Source: DASWNP01 sp036399175 (GTDB lineage Bacteria > Acidobacteriota > Blastocatellia > Pyrinomonadales > Pyrinomonadaceae). From it: a stretch of DNA of 41,989 bases. A program made the position numbers and the translations under genes. The stretch covers positions 1 to 41,989 of the forward strand of contig DASWNP010000047.1 in the NCBI GenBank assembly GCA_036399175.1, read 5' to 3'. The notes under the pieces are model-generated. The model did no database searches. It was not told where the DNA came from and saw only the letters and a list, made by a program, of their open reading frames with translations. Shown one piece after another: positions 1-5,516 of the stretch. Numbering within the stretch: the stretch's first letter is position 1; every line of letters starts with the position of its first letter.

Positions 1-140
1 GTCTGAGCCAGCAGCAGTGTAACGCCATCGCCCGCAAGCTCAACACGCGGCCGCGCAAGCGGCTCGGGTTCAAGACTCCGCTCGAATGCTATAACGAGCC
101 TTAGTCAGTGTTGCACTTCAAACTTGATGTCAGGTTTGGC
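1..140 (+). mobile_element. Right end of an IS30-like insertion sequence
   Basis: The window opens inside an IS30-type transposase gene (3-104). Within about 10 bases of its stop codon comes a stretch containing TGTTGCACTTCAAACTTGA, which has the look of an IS30-family terminal inverted repeat. The left end of the element lies outside the window, so the repeat cannot be paired and the exact boundary near 135-140 is a guess. The element abuts the integron cassette array that starts at 214. Confidence 0.45.
3..104 (+). CDS. IS30-family transposase, C-terminal fragment
   Basis: Only the last 33 codons are present; the 5' part is cut by the window edge. The reading frame ends with residues including LNTRPRKRLGFKTPLECYN before a TAG stop. 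The RPRKxLGFKTPxE pattern is the hallmark of the C-terminal end of IS30-family DDE transposases, which act by cut-and-paste on the element's inverted repeats. The frame is too short to appear in a normal ORF search. The identification rests on this single motif, but it is characteristic. Whether the whole gene is intact cannot be seen. Confidence 0.75.
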   Translation: MSQQQCNAIARKLNTRPRKRLGFKTPLECYNEP

Positions 141-213
141 ATCAAGGAAAGCACTCAACCTCCGCTTTCTCAACTCTCAGTCTAACTCAACGTCAGTTCT
201 TTTAAGTGTCAGA

Positions 214-313
214 ATCTAACGCCCGGCATCACCCGCCGCGCACCTACGTAATTAGCGGTAAGCTCTCGATGAAAGCCGCGCTATTCGCGGTCGGGTGCAT
301 GCCGTTGTTAGGC
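214..313. repeat. attC recombination site A
   Basis: The left outer box is ATCTAAC (214-220) and the right outer box GTTAGGC (307-313), both matching the RYYYAAC/GTTRRRY consensus. Inside, the left arm CGGCATCACCCG pairs with the right arm except for single extra bases, the extrahelical bases that give attC sites their strand polarity. The site is 100 bases long. Its right arm is almost identical to that of attC E, as is common among sites of one chromosomal array. Confidence 0.85.
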
Positions 314-327
314 TTCCGCACAACCAC

Positions 328-819
328 TCAACTCTTGCTAAGAGCCTTTTTAACACTCGCCGCATATAAAAGACCTAATCCGGCAGCCGGGAGCAATCCG
401 AAGATTGCCACCCAAGCCACTGGCGCGAAAACATAATCTTGAAATGCTTTAGCCGCTCCGAATGTACCACTCATCTCACTTAGAAAATTGATTGATGAGC
501 CAGCTAGGACAGAAAGCAGCAAGCAACTCCACGCTAGCGCAACACCAATAAGCCAGACTCGTAAACTCTGGACTCCGACACGGTAGATAAGATTACCCGC
601 AACCAAGCCGAATAAGATAGCTGCCGCGAATAAGGTGACGACGGCAATCATAATGGGTTCTTTAAACCAACGATTAGTGAGTATTTCACCGAAACCTACC
701 CTTAACACTCCGAATATTGCGGCGGCTAGCACTGAAGCCAATGCCAATCCTGATGCCGCGCAAATAACGGAGTATTTGATGCTCATACGCTGATACTGTA
801 ATTTTCTTGGTTCTCTCAT
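328..819 (-). CDS. Cassette-borne four-helix membrane protein, unknown function
   Basis: This 163-residue protein has about four hydrophobic segments (roughly residues 17-40, 56-80, 87-108 and 130-155) and a short basic C-terminus (VKKALSKS), so it should be an integral inner-membrane protein. No known family is recognised. The gene lies between attC A just downstream and attC B just upstream, the position of a single-gene integron cassette. Two starts are possible: the ATG at 819, or the ATG at 786 (MSIKYSV), which would begin directly before the first helix. Neither has a clear ribosome binding site. Confidence 0.65.
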   Translation of the reverse strand: MREPRKLQYQRMSIKYSVICAASGLALASVLAAAIFGVLRVGFGEILTNRWFKEPIMIAVVTLFAAAILFGLVAGNLIYRVGVQSLRVWLIGVALAWSCLLLSVLAGSSINFLSEMSGTFGAAKAFQDYVFAPVAWVAIFGLLPAAGLGLLYAASVKKALSKS

Positions 820-838
820 AGAAACACATGCTTCGGAA

Positions 839-946
839 GCCTAACGCCCGAATTAACCGGGCGCAGGCGAATACACACAATCTGAGCGGGAGGAGGCATG
901 ATGAAAGAAAGGCTATTCCGTGCTCCGGTTCAATGAGTTGTTCGGT
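839..946. repeat. attC recombination site B (one degenerate outer box)
   Basis: The left box GCCTAAC (839-845) is canonical, while the right box GTTCGGT (940-946) departs from GTTRRRY at one position. The inner arms share AxTxAACCGG in inverted orientation, with mismatches around it. The total length is 108 bases. The same degenerate box, read as ACCGAAC, recurs in attC D. The site separates the genes at 328-819 and 951-1205. Confidence 0.65.
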
Positions 947-950
947 TGCG

Positions 951-1205
951 TCACTTAATAACGAATTCGCCCGCGCCACAGCAGTCAATGCATTTTTGCA
1001 CAAATTTCCGACCCCCGTTACCACCAAACCAGTCAAGTGGTGTAAGAGGTTCGATGTCTTCAAGAGCGATGCAATCGATAACGGGACTCGCAGGTAAATT
1101 GTGGAAGTCTCGCGGTAATTCGACGGGAACGGTAACACTCCGCCGTTTATCGTCGGCTGGTAAATCATGAAAGGCTCGCGATAACGCATCTGCTAGATTG
1201 CGCAC
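951..1205 (-). CDS. Small cassette-encoded hypothetical protein
   Basis: This is an 84-residue frame with a GTG start and no obvious ribosome binding site. It is soluble, with no membrane segment, and ends in a cysteine cluster (CIDCCGAG) preceded by a Trp-Phe-Gly-Gly-Asn-Gly-Gly stretch. I do not recognise the family. It is chosen over overlapping frames because its stop falls five bases from attC B and it runs in the same direction as the other cassette genes. The coding call is moderate; the gene could be decayed, since the site expected upstream of it (1206-1270) is not clear. Confidence 0.45.
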   Translation of the reverse strand: MRNLADALSRAFHDLPADDKRRSVTVPVELPRDFHNLPASPVIDCIALEDIEPLTPLDWFGGNGGRKFVQKCIDCCGAGEFVIK

Positions 1206-1271
1206 ATCGTCAGCCGTAGGCCGAGCAATCGCCCGGCCTCAATTAGAAGTCGCGATGTTTAGATGTGTCGA

Positions 1272-1769
1272 TTAGATAAACGCGGCCAAACACAGGATCT
1301 GCGCCACTCCGGGAGCCCACCAGGTTTCCCCGACGCACTGCTTGTATTCATCATAGCCGGTTTTAGCCAAGATGCTCGGATTGCTGGAAGTGATTGAGCC
1401 ATCCGATCCGAAGCGTAACGTGACGATTTCACTACGCGAGATCTGAGTGGAGAGTTTCCTGCTAAAGCTGTTGACGATGGTTTGCAAAGCCAGACTGGAG
1501 CGAACAAGTTGTTCACCGACTCGCGCTCTCTCAACGTCCGCCGCGCCCCCTCGTGTTCTGTCAAGTGGTCGAGATGTGGATGTCTCTCCGGTCGGCACAA
1601 GACCCTTTCCGCTGAAGCTCAAGACAAAGTCGATGTTCGGTGGCGCCGTGTGCGCGGGCGCAGGAGTCGCAGAGGGCCTGGTTTGGGTTTGAGCATTCAC
1701 CACAGCGCAGGCAAACAGAAGGGTCAGGCCGGCGAAGGCGGCGGAAGTGAAGAAGAGTTTTCTAAACAT
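1272..1769 (-). CDS. Secreted cassette-encoded protein, unknown function
   Basis: This 165-residue protein has a typical N-terminal signal peptide: a basic start (MFRK), a hydrophobic core to about residue 22, and a cleavage-like site VVNAQ near residue 27. A Pro/Ala/Thr-rich stretch follows, then a soluble domain with LRFGSDGSI and CVGETWW segments. A strong ribosome binding site (AGGAG) lies about six bases before the ATG. A promoter-like pair lies 70 bases upstream (1816-1844). No domain family is recognised. The gene is an integron cassette bounded by attC D upstream, so the protein is probably exported to the periplasm or cell surface. Confidence 0.7.
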   Translation of the reverse strand: MFRKLFFTSAAFAGLTLLFACAVVNAQTQTRPSATPAPAHTAPPNIDFVLSFSGKGLVPTGETSTSRPLDRTRGGAADVERARVGEQLVRSSLALQTIVNSFSRKLSTQISRSEIVTLRFGSDGSITSSNPSILAKTGYDEYKQCVGETWWAPGVAQILCLAAFI

Positions 1770-1815
1770 CGTAATCTCCTCTCAAGACGGTTAGTGAGAA
1801 CTGGCGCGCGCGGAC

Positions 1816-1844
1816 ACGCTATGCCTGATTGCCCGGAGTGTCAA
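1816..1844 (-). promoter_or_regulatory. Probable sigma-70 promoter inside a cassette
   Basis: On the minus strand a perfect -35 hexamer TTGACA (1839-1844) is followed after 17 bases by TAGCGT (1816-1821), a weak -10. It lies upstream of the secreted-protein gene at 1272-1769 and inside the same cassette. The spacing and perfect -35 support it; the poor -10 limits confidence. Confidence 0.45.
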
Positions 1845-1890
1845 CGTTAATTTGCCTAATGGGTGCATATATCTTTCAGAAGTCGAAGCA

Positions 1891-1985
1891 ACCGAACGCT
1901 GGAGCTAAGCTGCCGCCTGCCACACACAACTTACAATAGATACCAAGATTGCTGGCTGGCGGTCAGCTTGAGCGACTTGTTAGGC
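1891..1985. repeat. attC recombination site D
   Basis: The right box GTTAGGC (1979-1985) is canonical; the left box ACCGAAC (1891-1897) has one departure. The inner arms, AAGCTG then CCGCC, pair almost perfectly with a one-base bulge. The 95-base site overlaps the last seven codons of the membrane protein gene at 1963-2235, as often seen in compact cassettes. Confidence 0.8.
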
Positions 1986-2235
1986 TGCGAGTGCCCTTAA
2001 GATTGAGCCACAAACCCACTAATAAGAAAATGACAAACGCCAATAGCGAGCATATGCCAATCAAGACGTATCTATCCTGGTGCGCCTTCCAAGCCTTATA
2101 CCATTCCTCAAACTCGACGCCCCGAGGCCCCCAATTGTCTGGACTCAGGTCATACGTCCCCATGAAGAAGATGAGAGACCCCATCGCCATCAGGAGAGTT
2201 AGAACAGCAGCAATGTATGGAAGTCTGTATTTCAT
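1963..2235 (-). CDS. Small two-helix membrane protein in an integron cassette
   Basis: This 90-residue protein has one hydrophobic helix near the N-terminus (about residues 7-26) and one near residues 56-77. Between them is a roughly 30-residue charged, Trp-rich loop (NWGPRGVEFEEWYKAWKAH). The short tail is encoded within attC D. No family is recognised. It lies between attC E upstream and attC D downstream, with its ATG about 12 bases from the attC E edge, so any leader is very short and expression may depend on read-through from the neighbouring cassette. Confidence 0.65.
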   Translation of the reverse strand: MKYRLPYIAAVLTLLMAMGSLIFFMGTYDLSPDNWGPRGVEFEEWYKAWKAHQDRYVLIGICSLLAFVIFLLVGLWLNLKGTRSLTSRSS

Positions 2236-2246
2236 TCAACTCGGCA

Positions 2247-2331
2247 GCCTAACGCCAGGCATTACCCGCGCCCTATTCAACGTGTATGAGAGGCCGCGTG
2301 GTGGGGCGTCGGGTGCATGCCGTTGTTAGGC
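2247..2331. repeat. attC recombination site E
   Basis: Both outer boxes are perfect (GCCTAAC at 2247-2253 and GTTAGGC at 2325-2331). The inner arms pair as GGCAT, ACCCG and CGCCC blocks with single unpaired bases between them. It is 85 bases long and is the best-formed attC in the window. It closes the TIR cassette on its downstream side. Confidence 0.87.
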
Positions 2332-2392
2332 GGCTCTTTGCTAAGAATTTTATAGCTTGAAAACTAGATACTCTGGTGATTTGCCGATTCGT

Positions 2393-2821
2393 TCAATCCT
2401 TCTCCTTTTTGAATTCCTTCTCAAGGCGAGATTCAATTACAGATGCAAGTTCTGCCGTTCCCATCTCACTCGCGTCAATACCTTGCCACGTGCGAATTGC
2501 AGGCGGTAAGTCCTTGCCACTAACCCCACCAAGCAAGACGGGAATTATTTTCACGCCTTCCGATACAGCACGACTTACAGCTACCCCCATTTCGAAATTT
2601 GCCCATGGGGACTTTAAGGAATGAGGCGTGATAAAGATAAGATAGACCCGCGCTTCGGAAAGCGCCTTTTCGAGAGTTTCCTGCCACTTCTCTCCAGGCT
2701 TTATCTCTTGGTCGCTCCACACTGGTAGATTAGCGTTCTTGAGAATATGTGTAATTGATTTAACGGTATCCTCATCAGCGGATGAGTGCGAAACAAAAAC
2801 TTTGATATTAGATTTAGCCAT
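2393..2821 (-). CDS. TIR-domain protein (second of an overlapping pair)
   Basis: This 142-residue protein is essentially one TIR domain. It has the opening strand KVFVSHSSAD (residues 7-16), the box with WSDQEIKPGEKW, and the C-terminal side of the active site, SPWANFEMG, in which Glu77 matches the catalytic glutamate of NAD-cleaving TIR domains. Bacterial TIR proteins are mostly NADases or makers of cyclic-ADP-ribose-type signals in antiphage systems such as Thoeris. Its start lies inside the end of the upstream TIR gene (8-base overlap) with a GGGAGG ribosome binding site, so the two are co-translated. No effector such as ThsA is adjacent. Defence function is inferred. Confidence 0.85.
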   Translation of the reverse strand: MAKSNIKVFVSHSSADEDTVKSITHILKNANLPVWSDQEIKPGEKWQETLEKALSEARVYLIFITPHSLKSPWANFEMGVAVSRAVSEGVKIIPVLLGGVSGKDLPPAIRTWQGIDASEMGTAELASVIESRLEKEFKKEKD

Positions 2822-3245
2822 TTTGAGCCTCCCACTTATTCACACGCGATTGAAGCTGACTGAAATAAGATTCGATGTTATTCAAATCTACAAGGTCAAG
2901 CCTCTTTAGAGCAATTGGAATACGTTCGTCAGTAGCGAGGTCTTTTGCCTCAATACCATGTAAGATGCCAACCATGCGTTTTCGCCCCCCCCAAAACACG
3001 CCAATTTCCAACCAAATATAGGGTCGGCTTGTTGACCACGGAGTAAGAAGAACTAAAAGCTCTGTGGAATCATCAGCCGCTTCTAAAATACGTTGCTCAA
3101 AGTCATCGCCATGTTGAATATCTGCTTCATCTAAGAAAGTATCAGCACCATTCGCCTCAATCTGAGCGGCAATTTGTTTAGCAATCCATGTATCTTTGGA
3201 TGAGTGCGATATGAATACTTTCGGTTTACGCGTACCCGGGTTCAT
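2814..3245 (-). CDS. TIR-domain protein (first of an overlapping pair)
   Basis: This 143-residue single-domain TIR protein has KVFISHSSKD (residues 9-18) as the first strand and loop, LDEADIQHGDDF near residues 38-49, and Glu80 in RPYIWLEIG at the position of the catalytic glutamate. It differs clearly from its partner downstream, so the pair is not a recent duplication. A GGTGG ribosome binding site precedes the ATG at 3245. The gene is the first of the array in transcription order. The 130 bases upstream of it carry phased palindromes that may be operators. Likely role: sensor or signal-producing half of a small TIR-based defence cassette (inferred). Confidence 0.85.
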   Translation of the reverse strand: MNPGTRKPKVFISHSSKDTWIAKQIAAQIEANGADTFLDEADIQHGDDFEQRILEAADDSTELLVLLTPWSTSRPYIWLEIGVFWGGRKRMVGILHGIEAKDLATDERIPIALKRLDLVDLNNIESYFSQLQSRVNKWEAQNG

Positions 3246-3271
3246 ATAATCACCACCTTACAATGTGTGCC

Positions 3272-3289
3272 GCCTAACGCTAATTAGGC
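3272..3289. repeat. Truncated attC remnant at the array edge
   Basis: GCCTAACGCTAATTAGGC contains the two outer attC boxes, almost joined, with no inner arms. It lies 26 bases upstream of the first TIR gene, where the cassette boundary should be. It may be a collapsed site or a chance palindrome. Confidence 0.35.
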
Positions 3290-3420
3290 CGCTCTTGGCG
3301 GTATTTTTCGACTCCTGACGATTTTGACCGCTCTGAGCGGTCTAATATCATATTGGCCGACAATTACCGCTCTTGGCGGTCTAACACCCTTGTAAGGCGT
3401 AAAATACCGCTATTAGCATC
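3289..3420. repeat. Three to four phased palindromes, 39-40 base period
   Basis: The palindrome CCGCTCTTGGCGG or a close variant begins at 3289, 3328 and 3367; a decayed copy (CCGCTATTAGC) begins at 3407. The starts are 39, 39 and 40 bases apart, while the DNA between copies is different in each unit. Two copies are followed by TCTAA. The block lies just upstream of the first TIR gene. Possible meanings are an operator array for that cassette, or part of the recombination platform. The spacers are too short and the repeats too brief for a CRISPR. Confidence 0.6.
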
Positions 3421-3464
3421 CAGGTAAAGTCTTTCATCTTAAATTAGGACACTACTGAAAAGCC

Positions 3465-3540
3465 GTAAATGGTAAATCGTAAATCGTAAATAGATTAAGA
3501 ACAGGTTTTAACTATTTACGATTTACGATTCACGATTTAC
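3465..3540. repeat. Heptamer palindrome 1 (GTAAATG type)
   Basis: The left arm (3465-3493) is four 7-base units of the GTAAATG/GTAAATC type plus one base. The right arm (3512-3540) is its near-perfect reverse complement. The 18-base loop contains AAGAACAGGTTTTAA, shared with palindrome 4 and, inverted, with palindrome 3. It lies 12 bases beyond the stop of the OmpA-like gene and could fold as a 29-bp hairpin in either transcript. Confidence 0.9.
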
Positions 3541-3552
3541 TTATGTCTGTCT

Positions 3553-5148
3553 TCAATTCTGGCTGCGCTCGTCGGCTGAGGGGGCGGCGGGGACGAGGGT
3601 GATTTCGATGCGTCGGTTGCGCAGGCGCGTGGAGGGGCGCGCGTTGGAGGCGACGGGGTTGGCCGTGCCCATGCCGCTCGCCTGAATGCGCGCGCTATCG
3701 ACTCCGGCGGCGACGAGGCGTCCGGCGAGGGCTTCGGCTCTATCCTGCGTCAGTTGTTGAAGGGTGGAGGCGTCGCCGCTGCTGTCGGTGTAGGCTTCGA
3801 TGTGGACGCGGAAGTCAGGATTGTTGGCGAGAAGCGCCGCCAGTTGCTCGACGGTGGCGGAGGCTTGCGGCGAGAAGTCTGCGACGCGCGCTCCAGCCCA
3901 GAGTTTTTCGGGCAGCACGAGCACGAGCCCGCGCGAGGTTTCGCGCACCGCGCCGTAGCGTGCGAGCGTCGCTTTGAGCGCCGTCAGGGCTTCGCGCTGG
4001 CGGTTGACTCGCTCTTCGGAGGTGCGGCGAGCCTGCTCGGCCTGTCGCTCTCCCTCGATGCGCGCGAGCCTGAGACGCGCGTCGTCGGATTCGGCGCGGA
4101 CGCTCTGCAACTCATCGCGCAGGCGCGCGACTTCCGTGCGCAGGTCGCGCAGTTGTTGATTGGCGTTGACGGCGTCGCGCTCGGCGAGGATGCGCGCGTT
4201 CTCTTCGCGTTGGAGCGCGGCGCGGAGGTCTGCAATCTGCTGCGTGGCGGTGGCGGCGCTCTGCTCGGCTTCGCGGACGGCCTCGTCGCGGCGCGCTATC
4301 TCTTCGCGTCGCTGGCGCGCGGCGCGTCGGCCTTCGGCCACTTCTTCGGCGCGCGAGCCGAGGCTCGTCGCACGACGCGCGAGGGCGTCAACCTCTTCGT
4401 CGGCCTGCTTCATGCGCCACGCGTTCTCGGCCTGTTCGAGCACGTCTCTGGCTTCCCTCAACTCGTTCGTCGCGTCGCGCTCGGCTCCCGAGAAGCGCGC
4501 GAGCGCGATGGCCTGCCGCGCGCCGAGCAGGGAGACGGGCGTGTTGACGTAATCGCGGTCGGCCACTTCGGGCACGCGCGAATCGTTGAAATAGTCGCTC
4601 GTGTTGCCGATGTACTGCACGTTGACGACGGCCACTTCGGCGTCGCCGGGATTGCGCGGCGGAAGATTTTCGAGGACGACCATGCGGCTCGGGCCCCGAA
4701 CGAGGAAATGCGGCTCGGCGGTGACGATGAGCGCGAAGGTTTGCAGGGGCGTCGTCACGTCGATTTTCGAGTTGACGATGAAGCTGCCGCTTCTTTTGAT
4801 TTCGCCGAGATTGTCGGCGCGCCCTTCGGGCGAGATTGCCCAGAGGACGTAGGTCGTGTAGACGCTGCCAAGCTCGAAGGCGCGCGGAAGATTCTTGACT
4901 TCCATCTCGACGCGCGTGCCGCGCCGCCCCGTGCGCCTGACTTTGGCCTCGCCGCTCAGGCGCGGCAGACGCGTCGTGCCCCGAAACTTTAACGTCACCG
5001 ATTCGTCAAGAGGATAGGTGACGGCCACCGTCTGGCGGCGCGCGTCCGTCTGCGCGTGGGCGATAAAAGAAGCGCTGATGATGAGAGCGAGCGCGCAGAG
5101 CGCGCCTGTCCTGAAGGCTCGATGTAAAGGAGAGCGCAAAGTATGCAT
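3553..5148 (-). CDS. OmpA-family protein with long coiled coil
   Basis: This 531-residue exported protein has a signal peptide (about residues 1-32, cleavage near AHAQ) followed by a beta-rich N-terminal region (about 40-200). A highly charged Arg/Glu/Ala coiled coil spans about 205-385, and an OmpA C-terminal peptidoglycan-binding domain about 400-515, with AYTDSSGD and ending SxRLRNRRIEI. OmpA-like domains bind the peptide of peptidoglycan, so the protein probably links an envelope structure to the wall through the long helix. A good AAGGAG site precedes the ATG. It lies 208 bases downstream of the response regulator/propeller/small membrane protein group on the same strand and may be co-regulated with it. 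Confidence 0.85.
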   Translation of the reverse strand: MHTLRSPLHRAFRTGALCALALIISASFIAHAQTDARRQTVAVTYPLDESVTLKFRGTTRLPRLSGEAKVRRTGRRGTRVEMEVKNLPRAFELGSVYTTYVLWAISPEGRADNLGEIKRSGSFIVNSKIDVTTPLQTFALIVTAEPHFLVRGPSRMVVLENLPPRNPGDAEVAVVNVQYIGNTSDYFNDSRVPEVADRDYVNTPVSLLGARQAIALARFSGAERDATNELREARDVLEQAENAWRMKQADEEVDALARRATSLGSRAEEVAEGRRAARQRREEIARRDEAVREAEQSAATATQQIADLRAALQREENARILAERDAVNANQQLRDLRTEVARLRDELQSVRAESDDARLRLARIEGERQAEQARRTSEERVNRQREALTALKATLARYGAVRETSRGLVLVLPEKLWAGARVADFSPQASATVEQLAALLANNPDFRVHIEAYTDSSGDASTLQQLTQDRAEALAGRLVAAGVDSARIQASGMGTANPVASNARPSTRLRNRRIEITLVPAAPSADERSQN

Positions 5149-5356
5149 ACTGCTTTGCTCCTTGAAGTTGAACGTGAATGGAGGCGCGTCCCTTCGGGGC
5201 TAAAGGGGCGCGAGAGTTCGTCGTCTTGTAATGGATGCGTCGGCTGCGCTGGCAAGTTGCCGCGCCCGCGCGCGCGCTTTTGCGGGGAGAAAGCCTGAGC
5301 GTCGTCCTTTGTTCTTCCCTGTTCGAGTTTTAGGCGTCGGCCAAACTCTTGCGTCT
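5149..5356 (-). other. Leader region of the OmpA-like gene
   Basis: These 208 non-coding bases separate the small membrane protein gene from the OmpA-like gene. Near 5188-5215 is an imperfect inverted repeat (CGCGCC/GGCGCG ends, with CCCTT/AAGGG inside) that could form a leader hairpin in the minus-strand transcript. No clear promoter hexamers were found, and overlapping Arg-rich frames here do not look coding. Confidence 0.3.
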
Positions 5357-5509
5357 TCAATCCCGCTGCGCGGCGCGATAATCGGCGACCCACTGGACGA
5401 GGGCGACGGCGACCGAGCACAAGAGAAGAATATGAATGAAGCCGCCCTTGCCGAAAATCAGACCGAGAAGCCAGATGAGGAAGAGCACGAGCGCGACTAT
5501 CCAGACCAT
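5357..5509 (-). CDS. Small lmo0937-family-like membrane protein
   Basis: This 50-residue frame is below the usual length cut-off. It starts MVWIVALVLFLIWLLG, continues with GKGGFIHILLL, and ends with a short charged tail (DYRAAQRD). Two hydrophobic helices separated by a Gly-rich FIHILL turn are the pattern of the small lmo0937-type membrane proteins, whose role is unknown but which are often linked to stress or envelope functions. The ATG lies seven bases after the stop of the propeller gene, so it is the third gene of that operon. A second member of the same family is at 38499-38642. Confidence 0.8.
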   Translation of the reverse strand: MVWIVALVLFLIWLLGLIFGKGGFIHILLLCSVAVALVQWVADYRAAQRD

Positions 5510-5516
5510 TTGGCCG

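Larger units (their letters stand above)
214..3289 (-). mobile_element. Integron gene-cassette array without integrase (CALIN)
   Basis: Six short genes, all on the minus strand, alternate with imperfect palindromes that have the attC layout: an outer RYYYAAC box, an inner arm with one or two unpaired bases, a variable middle, the inner arm again, and an outer GTTRRRY box. Clear sites are at 214-313, 839-946, 1891-1985 and 2247-2331, each just downstream of a minus-strand gene as expected for cassettes. A shortened remnant lies at 3272-3289. No tyrosine recombinase of the IntI type is in the window, and the DNA upstream of the first cassette (3300-3550) has no gene, so this looks like a cluster of attC sites lacking integrase, or one separated from its integrase. 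Seen: the palindromes and gene order. Inferred: the integron origin. Confidence 0.8.

Noticed and set aside
1219..1238. Hairpin GGCCGAGC / GCCCGGCC as a further attC site
   Set aside because: It has no RYYYAAC/GTTRRRY outer boxes at the right distance and only a short stem. A decayed attC is possible but cannot be supported.
3289..3420. Phased palindromes as a small CRISPR array
   Set aside because: Repeats are only about 14 bases, spacers about 25 bases, only three to four copies, and no cas genes are present.
3754..4992. Long plus-strand open frame opposite the OmpA-like gene
   Set aside because: It is the complement of a clear coding sequence with signal peptide and OmpA domain. The product is Arg/Ala/Val-rich with no domain, typical of antisense frames in GC-rich DNA.
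4995..5420. 141-residue Arg-rich frame upstream of the OmpA-like gene
   Set aside because: It overlaps two better-supported genes and has no domain or ribosome binding site.
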